From NCBI RefSeq assembly GCF_019801465.1, contig NZ_JAHVJA010000001.1:806001-870000 (forward strand): 64,000 nt of DNA, given 5' to 3'. The position numbers and the translations under genes were made by a program. Below are positions 9,517-19,386 of the stretch, one piece after another. How positions within the stretch are numbered: the first letter of the stretch is position 1; each line of letters opens with the position of its first letter. Origin of the DNA: Leisingera daeponensis. GTDB taxonomy: Bacteria > Pseudomonadota > Alphaproteobacteria > Rhodobacterales > Rhodobacteraceae. Under the pieces are notes generated by a model. It made no database searches. It saw only the letters and a list, made by a program, of their open reading frames with translations, and was not told where the DNA came from.

Positions 9517-9645
9517 AAGACACCTCATAAATGCGGAATATGACGGGCTGTTGAACCCAGGCCGTTCGAAATCTGCACTACAGGTAATTCTTGCCGGCAG
9601 AGCTGCAAGACGCAAGCGCCGCGGATATCGCGGCGCAGGCGCGGC

Positions 9646-10284
9646 TCAGAACGGGGCGGCGGCCAGTTTCAGAACACCGACCTGTTCCAGCCCTTGCAGC
9701 ACCGCATCCACCGCCACGGTGGCCAGGATCAGCCCCATGACCCGGCTGACGACGCTGGCGCCAGTGCGGCCGATCAGCTTCACGATACGGCCTGCCAGCA
9801 GCAGGATCAGCAGGGTGATCAGCAGCACCACGGCAAGCAGGCCCGCGGTTGCCGCCTGTTCTGCGATGGCCGTTTCATGGTTGTCGGTCAGGATCACCAC
9901 GGCCAGGATCGCCCCCGGCGAGGCGATTGAGGGGATAGCCAGCGGGAACACCGCCCCCGAGAGATCCTCGTTCTCGGCTTCCTCGATTTCGGTTTCAGGC
10001 TTCGCCTCGCCGAAAATCATGCTCAGCGCGAACAGGAACAATACGATGCCGCCAGCGATCTGGAAGGCGCCCAGCCGCAGTCCGATCGCTTCCAGCAGCA
10101 GCTGGCCCGCAACCAGGAAAAAGGCCAGCACGGCCGCCGCAGCGAGGACCGCGCGCAGGGCAAAGGTCTTATGCAGGCGTTTCGGGATCGAAGCCGTCGC
10201 ATACAGAAAGACAGGAATCGAGCCGACCGGGTCAATCACAACAAACAAGGTCACGAATTCCCGGACGAGGCTCTGCCAATCCAT
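9646..10284 (-). CDS. MarC family integral membrane protein
   Basis: The 212-residue protein has six predicted membrane helices and the family's N-terminal FVVIDPVGSIPVFL. The AIPSIASPGAILAVVIL stretch near residue 120 is also typical (MarC proteins carry a P-x-I-x-x-PG-A motif). The molecular function is unresolved; the original link to multiple antibiotic resistance was not supported by later work. It lies 31 nt downstream of der on the same strand. Confidence 0.85.
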   Translation of the reverse strand: MDWQSLVREFVTLFVVIDPVGSIPVFLYATASIPKRLHKTFALRAVLAAAAVLAFFLVAGQLLLEAIGLRLGAFQIAGGIVLFLFALSMIFGEAKPETEIEEAENEDLSGAVFPLAIPSIASPGAILAVVILTDNHETAIAEQAATAGLLAVVLLITLLILLLAGRIVKLIGRTGASVVSRVMGLILATVAVDAVLQGLEQVGVLKLAAAPF

Positions 10285-10315
10285 GGTTCCTGCTTTCCGC
10301 CTCTGACGGGCTGTC

Positions 10316-11779
10316 TCAGCTGCCGCGCTTTTTCAGGTGCTTTTCCAGCGCGCCTGCATTCTTGGCCCGCTTGCCCTTGTAAGGGTTTTTGTCGCCCTGC
10401 CCGCGCATATAGAGGCGGATCGGGGTGCCGGGCATGTCGAAATCCTCGCGCAGGCCGTTGACCAGATAGCGGGTATAGCTTTCCGGCAGCTTGTCGGGAT
10501 GCGAGCACATCACCACAAACCCCGGCGGGCGGCTCTTGGCCTGGGTCATGTAGCGCAGCTTGATCCGCTTGCCTTGCGGGGCCGGCGGCGGGTGTTGTTC
10601 CAGCATGCCCACCAGCCAGCGGTTCAGCGCCGCGGTGGGGATACGCCGGTTCCAGGTGCCATAGGCGCGCATGATTGCCTCGTGCAGCCGGTCCAGCCCC
10701 TTGCCGGTCTTGGCGGACACTGTCACCAGAGGCGCGCCGCGCAGCTGCGGCAGCAGGCGGCCGAAGGCTTCCTTCAGGTCGCGCAGCTTTTCCTGCTTGT
10801 GCTCTTCGGCGTCCCATTTGTTGACCGCCACCACAACCGCGCGCCCCTCGCGCTCGGCCAGGTCGGCGATGCGCAGATCCTGCTGCTCGAACGGGATGCT
10901 GGCGTCCAGCAGCACCACGACGACCTCGGCGAATTTCACCGCGCGCAGGCCGTCGGACACAGAGAGCTTCTCCAGCTTCTCCTGCACCTTGGCCTTCTTT
11001 CGCATGCCCGCGGTGTCGAACACCCGCATCGGCACGTCTTTCCAGTTGATCTTCAGCGAGATCGCATCGCGGGTGATCCCGGCCTCCGGGCCGGTCAACA
11101 GCCGCTCCTCGCCAAGGATCTTGTTGATCAGGGTGGATTTGCCCGCGTTCGGGCGGCCGACCACAGCGACCTGCAGGGGCTTGGCATCGGTCGGGACCGG
11201 AATGATCTCTTCCTCGTCCTCGCCGATCTCTTCATAGAGTTCGACATCGGTGACCGGCGCATGCTCTTCGGCCGCGGCTTCGAATTTCTCCGCCAGCGGC
11301 TGCAGAATGCCATAAAGGTCCGGCATCCCTTCGCCGTGCTCGCCGGACAGACGCAGCGGTTCGCCCAGGCCCAGTCCGTAGGCTTCCAGCACCCCGGCCT
11401 CGGCAGCGTTGCCCTCGGCCTTGTTGGCGGCGAGGATCACATGCGCGGACTTGCGGCGCAGGATGTCGGCAAAGATCTCGTCAGTCGGGGTGACGCCGGT
11501 GCGCGCGTCGATCATGAACAGGCAGATGTCGGCCATGTCCACCGCCCGCTCGGTCAGGCGGCGCATGCGGCCTTCCAGCGAGTTGTCGGTGGCGTCCTCC
11601 AGACCCGCGGTGTCAATCACCGTGAAGCGCAGATCGCCCAGCCGCGCCGCGCCTTCGCGCAGATCGCGCGTCACGCCCGGCTGGTCGTCGACCAGGGCCA
11701 GCTTCTTGCCCACAAGGCGGTTGAACAGGGTGGACTTGCCCACGTTCGGGCGGCCCACGATGGCGAGGGTAAAGGACAT
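10316..11779 (-). CDS. der: Ribosome biogenesis GTPase Der (EngA)
   Basis: The 487-residue protein has two tandem Ras-like GTPase domains, each with its own P-loop (GRPNVGKS at residues 9-16; GRPNAGKS near 210), and a C-terminal KH-like domain. This double-GTPase arrangement is unique to Der, which acts in 50S ribosomal subunit maturation. An acidic linker of about 40 residues (near 175-205) separates the G domains. It follows the bamB-like and yfgM-like genes, as in many proteobacteria. Confidence 0.97.
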   Translation of the reverse strand: MSFTLAIVGRPNVGKSTLFNRLVGKKLALVDDQPGVTRDLREGAARLGDLRFTVIDTAGLEDATDNSLEGRMRRLTERAVDMADICLFMIDARTGVTPTDEIFADILRRKSAHVILAANKAEGNAAEAGVLEAYGLGLGEPLRLSGEHGEGMPDLYGILQPLAEKFEAAAEEHAPVTDVELYEEIGEDEEEIIPVPTDAKPLQVAVVGRPNAGKSTLINKILGEERLLTGPEAGITRDAISLKINWKDVPMRVFDTAGMRKKAKVQEKLEKLSVSDGLRAVKFAEVVVVLLDASIPFEQQDLRIADLAEREGRAVVVAVNKWDAEEHKQEKLRDLKEAFGRLLPQLRGAPLVTVSAKTGKGLDRLHEAIMRAYGTWNRRIPTAALNRWLVGMLEQHPPPAPQGKRIKLRYMTQAKSRPPGFVVMCSHPDKLPESYTRYLVNGLREDFDMPGTPIRLYMRGQGDKNPYKGKRAKNAGALEKHLKKRGS

Positions 11780-11851
11780 CAGACCAGCTTTCTGCGATTC
11801 AGACGCGGCTCATAGCGCATCCGGGCGGCTTCCGCCACCCGGAAACACCTG

Positions 11852-13174
11852 TCAGCGGTATGCCAGCAAATCGCCCTTGGTGGAAACGACATAAAGCGTC
11901 CGCCCGGCAATAACCGGTGCCGTTGTGGCGCCGCCGGGCACTTCGACGGTGCGGGCCAGGCTGCCATCGGTGGGGTTGAAGAAGCGCAGGAGCCCGTCAT
12001 TGGAGGCAAGGACCAGCTGACCGCCGGCCAGCACGGGGCCGTGGTGCACATGGATCTGGCCGCGCTTCCTGGGCTTGTCCTTCAGATAACCGGGCAGGTC
12101 CACCGCCCAGATCACCTCGCCGCTGGCTGCGTCCAGGCGCAGAAGCTGATTGAGGTCGCTGACCTGGAACAGGCTGCCGCCCGCAGGCCATGCGGTGCCG
12201 GCTGCGCCTTCTCGTGCGGTCCACAGCCGGTCGCCGGTCTCCAGGTCGATTGCCACAGTGCGGCCGGAGTTGTTGCCTGCGTACAGACGGCTGCCGGAGA
12301 CCACCGGCGCGCCGGTGACGTCGCTGATCCGCGACAGGGTCCGGCCGGTGCGCTGGCCGGAAACCGAGGCGCTCCAGCGGCGCAGGCCGCCGCGGCGGAA
12401 AGTGGCAATCAGGTCGCCGGAACCGAAGGCAAAGACTGCGAGGTCATTGGTGACAACGGGAGCCGGGGCGCCCAAAACATTGGCCGGCGAAGGTGCGGCA
12501 TCGATCTGCCAGGCAATGCGTCCGTCCTTTGTGTTCACCGCCCAGCCGGTGTCGTCACCTGCCACCAGGTAGACAAGACCGCCGCTGACCCGCGGCTGGC
12601 CCGAGCCGGTGGCTTCCAGTTCCTGCCGCCAGATCAGGCTTCCGTCCGCCGCATTCAGCGCCGTCAGCACACCGAAGCCGGACGAGACATACAGGACGCC
12701 GCCGTCGAAGGCCAAACCGCCGCCGGTGGCCTGCCCCTCATCATCGGCTGCCGGGATCAATTCGCTTTGCCACAGAACCTGCCCCTGGGGGGACACCGCG
12801 GACACCCTGGCGGAACTGTCGAGCGTGTAGATGCGCCCGCCGCCGACCACCGGGGTTGCGGTAATCCGCTGGCGGCGGCTGTCGCCGGCACCGATCGAAG
12901 CGGACCAGATCCTCTGCGGGGCCGCCGACAGCGCCGGGTGCGCGGTGCGCCCGGCCTCGGCTCCGTGCCCCTGTTCCCAGCTGGCGTTGGCAACCTGCTG
13001 CGGCAGGGAAATGGCACGGGACTGATTGACGATCTCCACAGCGGCCTCGGGCCGGATGTCCTCACGCTCTCCGCGCAGAATGACTTCCTCTTCCGCGCAG
13101 GCCGCCAGAACGGCCGCAGCTGCGGTTGTGCAAAGAAGAACCCGTGCCCGGGAGAAAGTTTTGTTTATTGTCAT
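11852..13174 (-). CDS. bamB: BamB-like outer-membrane assembly lipoprotein (PQQ-type beta-propeller)
   Basis: The 440-residue protein starts with a lipoprotein signal ending in LAAC near residue 24, then contains repeated propeller blades such as GGGRIYTLDSSARVSAVSPQGQVLW and GDLIATFRRGGLRRWSA. BamB is a lipoprotein of the BAM complex that folds outer-membrane proteins. Placement between a yfgM-like gene and der is the standard order. I place the start at the ATG at 13174, giving a normal signal peptide, rather than the in-frame ATG at 13207. Family assignment is firm; calling it BamB relies on context. Confidence 0.85.
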   Translation of the reverse strand: MTINKTFSRARVLLCTTAAAAVLAACAEEEVILRGEREDIRPEAAVEIVNQSRAISLPQQVANASWEQGHGAEAGRTAHPALSAAPQRIWSASIGAGDSRRQRITATPVVGGGRIYTLDSSARVSAVSPQGQVLWQSELIPAADDEGQATGGGLAFDGGVLYVSSGFGVLTALNAADGSLIWRQELEATGSGQPRVSGGLVYLVAGDDTGWAVNTKDGRIAWQIDAAPSPANVLGAPAPVVTNDLAVFAFGSGDLIATFRRGGLRRWSASVSGQRTGRTLSRISDVTGAPVVSGSRLYAGNNSGRTVAIDLETGDRLWTAREGAAGTAWPAGGSLFQVSDLNQLLRLDAASGEVIWAVDLPGYLKDKPRKRGQIHVHHGPVLAGGQLVLASNDGLLRFFNPTDGSLARTVEVPGGATTAPVIAGRTLYVVSTKGDLLAYR

Positions 13175-13227
13175 TGCCCTGCCCTGTCTGCCGTTCCTGG
13201 TCCGCAAATTCCCATCCGCGGAGCGCC

Positions 13228-13899
13228 TTACCCCTCAGGCGCAGCGTCCTCGTTGACCGTGCCGCCAAGCGCCACAATCACCTGAGACGCGCGGTCTTTC
13301 AAGTCTGCAGTGACCGTTGCATCCGCCACGATCTCCCGCAGCCGGGCAATGGCTGCCTCGGTGTTGCCTTCTTCGATATCGAGCAGCGCCAGCTGTTCCG
13401 CGGCCAGCAGCGCCAGCGGCGCGCCGGGCTGGGCCAGCGCCTCGTACTGCACCCGGCGGTCGGCAACGCTCAGGCTTTCGGTCTGCAGCGCCAGCGCCTT
13501 GAAGCCGGCGACATGCCGGTAAATCAGCGGCAGTTCGCCGTCGACGGCAACCGCCTCCAGCTGAGCAACCGCCTCAGCGGTTTTGCCAGCCTCCGCCAGC
13601 GCCCCCGCTTCGAGCATGTTCAGGATGGCTGCCCCGCCGGCACTGCTGGCCGGAACCGCGGCCAGCGCCTCTGCCTGGGCGTCGCTGTCTTCGGCTTCCA
13701 GTGCCGCAGTGATGCCGTCGCCCAGTTCCTGCGCCGCGGCCTGTTCCTGTGCCTTGGTGTATTCGCGGAACGCCGCCCCGCCGACGATCAGCGCGACAGC
13801 CACGCCGCCGATCCATCCGTAGCGCTTCAGCATCAGGAATAGCCGGTCACGGCGGACCTCTTCGGTCACCTCATCGATAAAGCTGTCGGTATCGCTCAT
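13228..13899 (-). CDS. YfgM-like TPR protein, membrane-anchored
   Basis: The 223-residue protein has a short cytoplasmic N-terminus, one membrane helix near residues 28-45 (YGWIGGVAVALIVGGAAF) and a periplasmic alpha-helical, Ala-rich region of TPR type. The layout and position directly before the bamB-like gene match YfgM, an ancillary factor near the Sec translocon that helps periplasmic chaperones. The 53-nt gap to bamB suggests one operon. The 288-nt region upstream is shared with the divergent RND operon and contains A/T-rich patches, no gene. Confidence 0.8.
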   Translation of the reverse strand: MSDTDSFIDEVTEEVRRDRLFLMLKRYGWIGGVAVALIVGGAAFREYTKAQEQAAAQELGDGITAALEAEDSDAQAEALAAVPASSAGGAAILNMLEAGALAEAGKTAEAVAQLEAVAVDGELPLIYRHVAGFKALALQTESLSVADRRVQYEALAQPGAPLALLAAEQLALLDIEEGNTEAAIARLREIVADATVTADLKDRASQVIVALGGTVNEDAAPEG

Positions 13900-14187
13900 G
13901 AAAAGCCCCTGATATGCGCGGCCCGGACCTTGGCCCGCGCCAGTATTGAATGCGTCGCGCCCCTCTTACCCCGGCACAAAGGCCAAGCCAAGTGGCCCGT
14001 TTGCACCAAAAACTTTGTCATTTCGGCCAGAAAAGCAAGAAATGTGAACTGAACTGCTTAGTTTAGAATGGACATCTCCTATATCAGGTCTATCACATAC
14101 GCGCGATCCCCGTTTCGAACAGCTCCGGCCGCAACCGGTCTATGGCGGCTTTCACGGGGCTAAAAATGAGAACAGGAAAGAGCCGAC

Positions 14188-15303
14188 ATGCGCATTGTAC
14201 CGATACTGACCGCAGTGGCGGTCACCGCGAGCCTCTATCTGGTGGTTATCGAGCGCGACGACCTGATGGCCTTTGCCCGCGGCGAGAGCGCTTCGGACGC
14301 CGGCCAGGCTGACCCGGCAGCCGCTGGCGGCCAGCAGACTGCCCAGGCAGAAGAATCGCGTGTCGGCGTTGTGGCGCTGCGCAGCAAGGCGCGCACCATC
14401 GGCAATGCCGTGATCCTGCGCGGACAAACCCAGGCCATACGGCAGGTGGAGGTGCGGGCCGAAACCACTTCGACGGTGATTTCCGAACCGCTGCGCAAGG
14501 GCGCCCACGTCAAAAAGGGCGACCTGCTGTGCGAGCTGGATCCAGGAACCCGGCCCGCCACCCTGCTGCAAGCGCAGGCGCAGCTGAAAGAGGCCGAAAT
14601 CAACCTCACAGCCTCCTCGAAGCTGTCCGAGGGCGGGTATGCTTCTGAGACCCGGCTGGCCTCGTCCGAGGCTGCCCAGCGGTCGGCGCAAGCAGCCGTG
14701 GCTGCGGCTGAGCGGGAGATCGCGCTTCTGAAAATCACCGCTCCGTTTGACGGGCTGCTGGAAAGCGACACCGCAGAGCTCGGCAGCCTGCTGCAGCCGG
14801 GCAGCCTGTGCGGCACGGTGATCCAGCTCAACACGATCAAGCTGGTTGGCTATGTGCCCGAGGCCGAGGTCAACAAGGTGTCGCTCGGCGCCACTGCGGG
14901 CGCCAAGCTTTCCACCGGCCAGCAAGTCCAAGGCGAGGTCACATTCCTCAGCCGTTCCGCCGATCCCACAACCCGCACTTTTGAGGTGGAGATCACCGTG
15001 CCGAACCCGGACCTGAGCATCCGTGACGGCCAAACGGCAGACATCGCGATCTCTTCGGCAGGGTCGCTGGCGCACAAGCTGCCGCAATCGGCGCTGACCC
15101 TCAACAACGAGGGGCAGCTGGGCGTGCGCGTTGTCGGAGCCGACAGCACCGTGGTATTCTATCCCGTGCAGCTTCTGCGGGATGAAGCGGACGGCGTCTG
15201 GCTAAGCGGCCTTCCGGAAACCGCGGACGTGATCGTGGTGGGACAGGATTTCGTGACCGAAGGCGTCGCCGTGGCGGCCACCTACCGGGAGACTGAACAG
15301 TGA
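14188..15303 (+). CDS. RND efflux periplasmic adaptor (membrane fusion protein)
   Basis: The 371-residue protein has an N-terminal hydrophobic anchor, a biotinyl-lipoyl-like domain with GAHVKKGDLLCELDPG near residues 105-120, an alpha-helical hairpin and the paired DGLLESDTAELGSLLQPGSLCG half. These are hallmarks of the HlyD/AcrA adaptor family, which links an RND pump to an outer-membrane channel. Its stop overlaps the GTG of the pump gene by 4 nt. No outer-membrane factor gene is adjacent, so TolC or a distant channel must serve. Confidence 0.92.
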   Translation: MRIVPILTAVAVTASLYLVVIERDDLMAFARGESASDAGQADPAAAGGQQTAQAEESRVGVVALRSKARTIGNAVILRGQTQAIRQVEVRAETTSTVISEPLRKGAHVKKGDLLCELDPGTRPATLLQAQAQLKEAEINLTASSKLSEGGYASETRLASSEAAQRSAQAAVAAAEREIALLKITAPFDGLLESDTAELGSLLQPGSLCGTVIQLNTIKLVGYVPEAEVNKVSLGATAGAKLSTGQQVQGEVTFLSRSADPTTRTFEVEITVPNPDLSIRDGQTADIAISSAGSLAHKLPQSALTLNNEGQLGVRVVGADSTVVFYPVQLLRDEADGVWLSGLPETADVIVVGQDFVTEGVAVAATYRETEQ

Positions 15304-18300
15304 TTGGCATCGTCGATTGGGCCGCCGGCCGCGCCCGGATGGTCCTCGCCTTCATCGCGATTTCGCTGCTTGTCGGCGGCTTTGCCTACTCGATGCTGCC
15401 CAAGGAGGGCGAGCCGGACATCGAAATCCCGGCCCTGTTCATTTCGGTCCCCTTCCCCGGCATCTCCGCCGAGGATTCGGAAACCCTGCTGGTCAAGGTG
15501 ATGGAGACCGAGCTTGCCGACCTCGACGGGCTCGACAAGATGACCTCCACCGCCGCCGAAGGCTATGCCGGGGTGGCGCTGGAGTTCGAGTTCGGCTGGG
15601 ACAAGACCGCCATCATGGCCGACGTGCGCGACGCCATGGACAAGGCCGAGGCCGAATTCCCGGAAGGCGCCGAGAAATACTCGATCACCGAGATCAACTT
15701 CTCCGAATTCCCGATTGTCATCGTGAACCTGACCGGCGCGGTGCCGGAACGCACGATGGCGCGCATTGCCAAGGACTTGCAGGACGACCTTGAAGCGCTG
15801 GATGCGGTGCTGGAGGCCGGGATCGCCGGCAACCGCGACGAGATGGTCGAGGTGCTGATCGACCCGCTGCGGCTGGAAGCCTATAACGTCACCGCGCTGG
15901 AGCTGATCAATGTTGTGCAAAACAACAACCAGCTGATTGCCGCCGGCGAGGTGGAAACAAGCCAAGGCGCGTTTTCGGTCAAGATCCCCTCTTCCTTCGA
16001 TGATGTGAAGGACATCTACCAGCTGCCCATCAAGACCAACGGCGACCGGGTGGTGAAACTGGGTGAACTGGCGCAGATCAACTTCACTTTCGAAGACCGC
16101 GAGGGCACCGCCCGCTTCAACGGCGAAGATACGGTTGCCCTGCAGGTCGTGAAGCGGAAGGGCTACAACCTGATCGACACCGTGAACCTGGTGAAGGCGA
16201 CCCTGGAAGATTCCAAGGCCAATTGGCCGCCCGAACTGCAGGCCGCGGTCGAGGTCGGCACCTCCAACGACCAGAGCCGCGTGGTCGGCTCGATGGTCAG
16301 CCAGCTGGAGGGGTCGGTGCTGACCGCCATCGCACTGGTGATGATCGTGGTGCTGTCCGCCCTTGGCAGCCGGGCTGCGCTGCTGGTTGGCTTTGCCATT
16401 CCAACATCATTCCTGCTGTGTTTCGCCTTGCTCGCCCTGATGGGCATCTCGATCTCAAACATCGTGATGTTCGGCCTGATCCTCGCCGTGGGGATGCTGG
16501 TCGACGGCGCCATCGTGGTGGTGGAATACGCCGACAAGCGGATCAAGGAAGGCACCGGCCCGATGCACGCATATGTCGAGGCGGCGCAGCGGATGTTCTG
16601 GCCCATCGTGTCGTCCACCGCGACCACGCTCTGCGCCTTCCTGCCGATGCTGTTCTGGCCCGGCGTGCCGGGCGAGTTCATGGGCATGCTGCCGGTGACC
16701 CTGATCTTCGTGCTGTCGGCCTCGCTGGTGGTGGCACTGATCTACCTGCCGGTCATGGGCGGTGTCACCGGCCGCATCAGCCGCACCTTCGAGGGCGCCT
16801 CCCGGGCCCTGCGCATGATCGCGCCCTGGTGGCTGCGCGCCTTGCTGGTGCCGGTCTCCATGTGGGGCATGTTTGCAGGTGCGATGCAGATGCTGAATCC
16901 ATCATACCTGCTAGGCGACGGCACCGGCCCGATGGCAGGAGTGCTGTTCGGCGGGCTGGTGTTCACCCTCGCCGCCTTTGCCACCTCGATCACTCTCAGC
17001 TCGGTCAGGATCGAGCGTGAGGAAAAGGAGGTTGCCCCCGGTTACCATCACACGCCGTTTGGCCTGGTCATCAAGTTCATCGCCGGCAATCCCGTTATGC
17101 CGGTGGTCACGATCGCTGCTGTCGGCTTTGCCATCATGACCGTGTTCTCGATGTTCAGCGAGAACAACTATGGCGTCGAGTTTTTTGTGGATTCGGAACC
17201 GGAACAGGCCACCGCCTATATCCGCGCCCGGGGCAATATTTCGCTGCATGAAAAGGACGAGCTGGTCCGCGCCGCCGAAGAGATCATTCTGGACCATCAC
17301 GCGGTGATCAATGTGTTCTCCTTTGCCGGTGATGGCGGCCTGAACACCGACGCATCGGGCGCGCAGCTGCCGCCGGACACCATCGGCCAGGTTCAGTTCG
17401 AGATCATCCCGTGGGAAGAACGCCCCACCGAGAGCGAGCCGCTGGGCGGCTGGCTGGGCGGGGTTCTGAGCCAATACCTGGGGTTCGAGAAGAAGGTGAT
17501 CGCCGAAGAATATGACGGCAACACCGTAATCGAAGAGCTGAATGCCGTGCTCGGCAAGCTGCCCGGCTTCGAGGTCGAGGTCCGCGCCCTGGCGCAGGGT
17601 CCGGCTTCCGGCAAGCCGGTGCATCTGCGGCTGCGCGGCGACGGCTGGGAGGATCTGACCGCGGCAACCCTGGCCGCGCGGGAGAAGTTCGAGAATACCC
17701 CGGGCCTGATCCTGATCGAGGACAGCCTGCCGCTGCCCGGCATCGACTGGCAGATCAACGTGGATGTCGAGAAGGCCGGCCGCTACGGCGCCGACGTGGC
17801 GACCGTGGGCGCAATGGTGCAGCTGGTTACCCGCGGCATCCTGCTGGACACCATGCGGGTCGACAGTTCGGATGAAGAGATCGAGATCCGCGTCCGCCTG
17901 CCGGAGGCAGACCGGGTGCTGTCGACGCTGGACAACCTCAAGGTCCGCACCGCGGACGGGCTGGTGCCGCTGTCGAACTTCGTGACCCGCCACCCGGTGC
18001 CGAAGCTGGCGCAGATCAACCGCATCGGCCAGGAGCGTTTCTATGACGTCAAGGCGGACGTTGAGCCCGGACTGAGCAAGGTTGTGATCGAGAATGCCGA
18101 TAGCGGGGAAATGACCCGCCTGGCGGTCCTGAAGGAGCTGCCCGAAGGCGCTTCCGCCTCGGGCGACACCTTGGTTGCGCCAAACGGCAAGACCATGCAG
18201 CTGGCACAGCTCACCGGAGCCGCAAGCTTTGAGGAGGTGCAGGCCGCACTGGAAAATGGCGCCAAGATCAGCCCCGTGAACCCGAACGAGCGGATTGGCC

Positions 18301-19136
18301 TCCTGACCGAGTGGCTGAAGACCGACCCCCTTCCCCGCAGCATCGGCTGGGAATGGACCGGCGACCAGGAGGAGCAGGAGGAATCCGGCGCCTTCCTGTC
18401 CAAGGCCTTTGCAGGCGCGCTGGCGCTGATGTTCGTGATCCTGCTGGCCCAGTTCAACAGCTTCTACAATTCGGTGCTGGTGCTGCTGGCCGTGGTGCTG
18501 TCCACGACCGGCGTGCTGATCGGGATGATGGTGATGCAGCAGCCGTTCTCGATCATCATGACCGGGACCGGCATTGTGGCGCTGGCGGGTATCGTGGTGA
18601 ACAACAACATCGTGCTGATCGATACCTATCAGGAGTTCAGCCAGCAGATGCCGCGGATCGAGGCGATCATCCGCACCGCCGAGGCCCGCATCCGCCCGGT
18701 GCTGCTGACCACCATCACCACGATGGCGGGCCTGACGCCGATGATGTTCGGCGTCAGCCTGGACTTCATCAACGGCGGCTACTCCATCGACAGCCCCACC
18801 GCGCTGTGGTGGAAGCAGCTGGCAACCGCCGTGGTCTTTGGGCTGGGCATCGCAACGGTGCTGACTCTGGTGGTGACGCCGTCGCTGCTCGCGATCCGGG
18901 TATGGTTCTCGACCTACATGCGCGCCTTGGGCCGGATGCTGTCGCGGATCACCCGCGGCCGTTCCAGCCGAATCGCGCAGGATTCCAAGCTGTTCAAAAA
19001 GGCGCGCCATTTGCCCACCACGGAAATTCAATGGATCGAAGACAAGCTGCCCGAGACCGGCGAACGCGAGGCTGGAACAGAAGAGGACGAGCCGCAGCCC
19101 CCTGCCCCCCGGGGACGCCTGCGGGCCGCGGAGTAA
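15300..19136 (+). CDS. RND efflux transporter permease, unusually long
   Basis: The 1278-residue protein is an AcrB-like pump: it begins IVDWAAGRARMVLAFIAISLLVGGFAY, has porter loops, and the GMLVDGAIVVVEYADKRIKEG motif of transmembrane helix 4 carries the proton-relay aspartate region. It is about 200 residues longer than a typical 1040-residue RND pump. The extra length lies in an extended central linker (about 495-590), an insertion in the second porter domain (about 935-1015, containing VAPNGKTMQLAQLTG) and a charged C-terminal tail of about 90 residues. GTG start overlaps the adaptor stop. Confidence 0.93.
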   Translation: MIGIVDWAAGRARMVLAFIAISLLVGGFAYSMLPKEGEPDIEIPALFISVPFPGISAEDSETLLVKVMETELADLDGLDKMTSTAAEGYAGVALEFEFGWDKTAIMADVRDAMDKAEAEFPEGAEKYSITEINFSEFPIVIVNLTGAVPERTMARIAKDLQDDLEALDAVLEAGIAGNRDEMVEVLIDPLRLEAYNVTALELINVVQNNNQLIAAGEVETSQGAFSVKIPSSFDDVKDIYQLPIKTNGDRVVKLGELAQINFTFEDREGTARFNGEDTVALQVVKRKGYNLIDTVNLVKATLEDSKANWPPELQAAVEVGTSNDQSRVVGSMVSQLEGSVLTAIALVMIVVLSALGSRAALLVGFAIPTSFLLCFALLALMGISISNIVMFGLILAVGMLVDGAIVVVEYADKRIKEGTGPMHAYVEAAQRMFWPIVSSTATTLCAFLPMLFWPGVPGEFMGMLPVTLIFVLSASLVVALIYLPVMGGVTGRISRTFEGASRALRMIAPWWLRALLVPVSMWGMFAGAMQMLNPSYLLGDGTGPMAGVLFGGLVFTLAAFATSITLSSVRIEREEKEVAPGYHHTPFGLVIKFIAGNPVMPVVTIAAVGFAIMTVFSMFSENNYGVEFFVDSEPEQATAYIRARGNISLHEKDELVRAAEEIILDHHAVINVFSFAGDGGLNTDASGAQLPPDTIGQVQFEIIPWEERPTESEPLGGWLGGVLSQYLGFEKKVIAEEYDGNTVIEELNAVLGKLPGFEVEVRALAQGPASGKPVHLRLRGDGWEDLTAATLAAREKFENTPGLILIEDSLPLPGIDWQINVDVEKAGRYGADVATVGAMVQLVTRGILLDTMRVDSSDEEIEIRVRLPEADRVLSTLDNLKVRTADGLVPLSNFVTRHPVPKLAQINRIGQERFYDVKADVEPGLSKVVIENADSGEMTRLAVLKELPEGASASGDTLVAPNGKTMQLAQLTGAASFEEVQAALENGAKISPVNPNERIGLLTEWLKTDPLPRSIGWEWTGDQEEQEESGAFLSKAFAGALALMFVILLAQFNSFYNSVLVLLAVVLSTTGVLIGMMVMQQPFSIIMTGTGIVALAGIVVNNNIVLIDTYQEFSQQMPRIEAIIRTAEARIRPVLLTTITTMAGLTPMMFGVSLDFINGGYSIDSPTALWWKQLATAVVFGLGIATVLTLVVTPSLLAIRVWFSTYMRALGRMLSRITRGRSSRIAQDSKLFKKARHLPTTEIQWIEDKLPETGEREAGTEEDEPQPPAPRGRLRAAE

Positions 19137-19149
19137 TCAAACAAGCAAA

Positions 19150-19177
19150 AGCCCCGCTGCCGCGGGGCTTTTTCGTT
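19150..19177 (+). terminator. Rho-independent terminator after the RND operon
   Basis: A perfect 8-bp stem AGCCCCGC/GCGGGGCT (19150-19157, 19162-19169) with a TGCC loop is followed by TTTTTCGTTT. It lies 13 nt after the stop codon. The 209 bases from here to the ABC exporter stop at 19387 hold no gene I can support. Confidence 0.9.
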
Positions 19178-19386
19178 TGCGGACAGCAGGTCTGCCACAG
19201 CGCAGAAAGCCTGCCGGTGGCGGCACACAGGCCCGGTTTTCTCTCCACCTGGGTATCGTTGTCCTCGGGACAGAGGCAGCCAATGGCCGCATAATCCCGC
19301 AACCGGCGCGCTTTGAGGGTCCGCTTCATCCGTCATGAGGGGCGTCGGCTGGGGGCGGACCGCATGGCGGTCCCTTGCCAGGCCTC

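Noticed and set aside
16911-19031. A 706-codon open frame on the minus strand opposite the RND pump
   Set aside because: Shadow of the pump gene; no ribosome site and no recognisable fold.
18994-19329. A 111-codon minus-strand frame starting MKRTLKARRLRDYAA
   Set aside because: It runs through the RND terminator and into the pump gene, and only its first 40 residues look ordinary; no ribosome site supports it.
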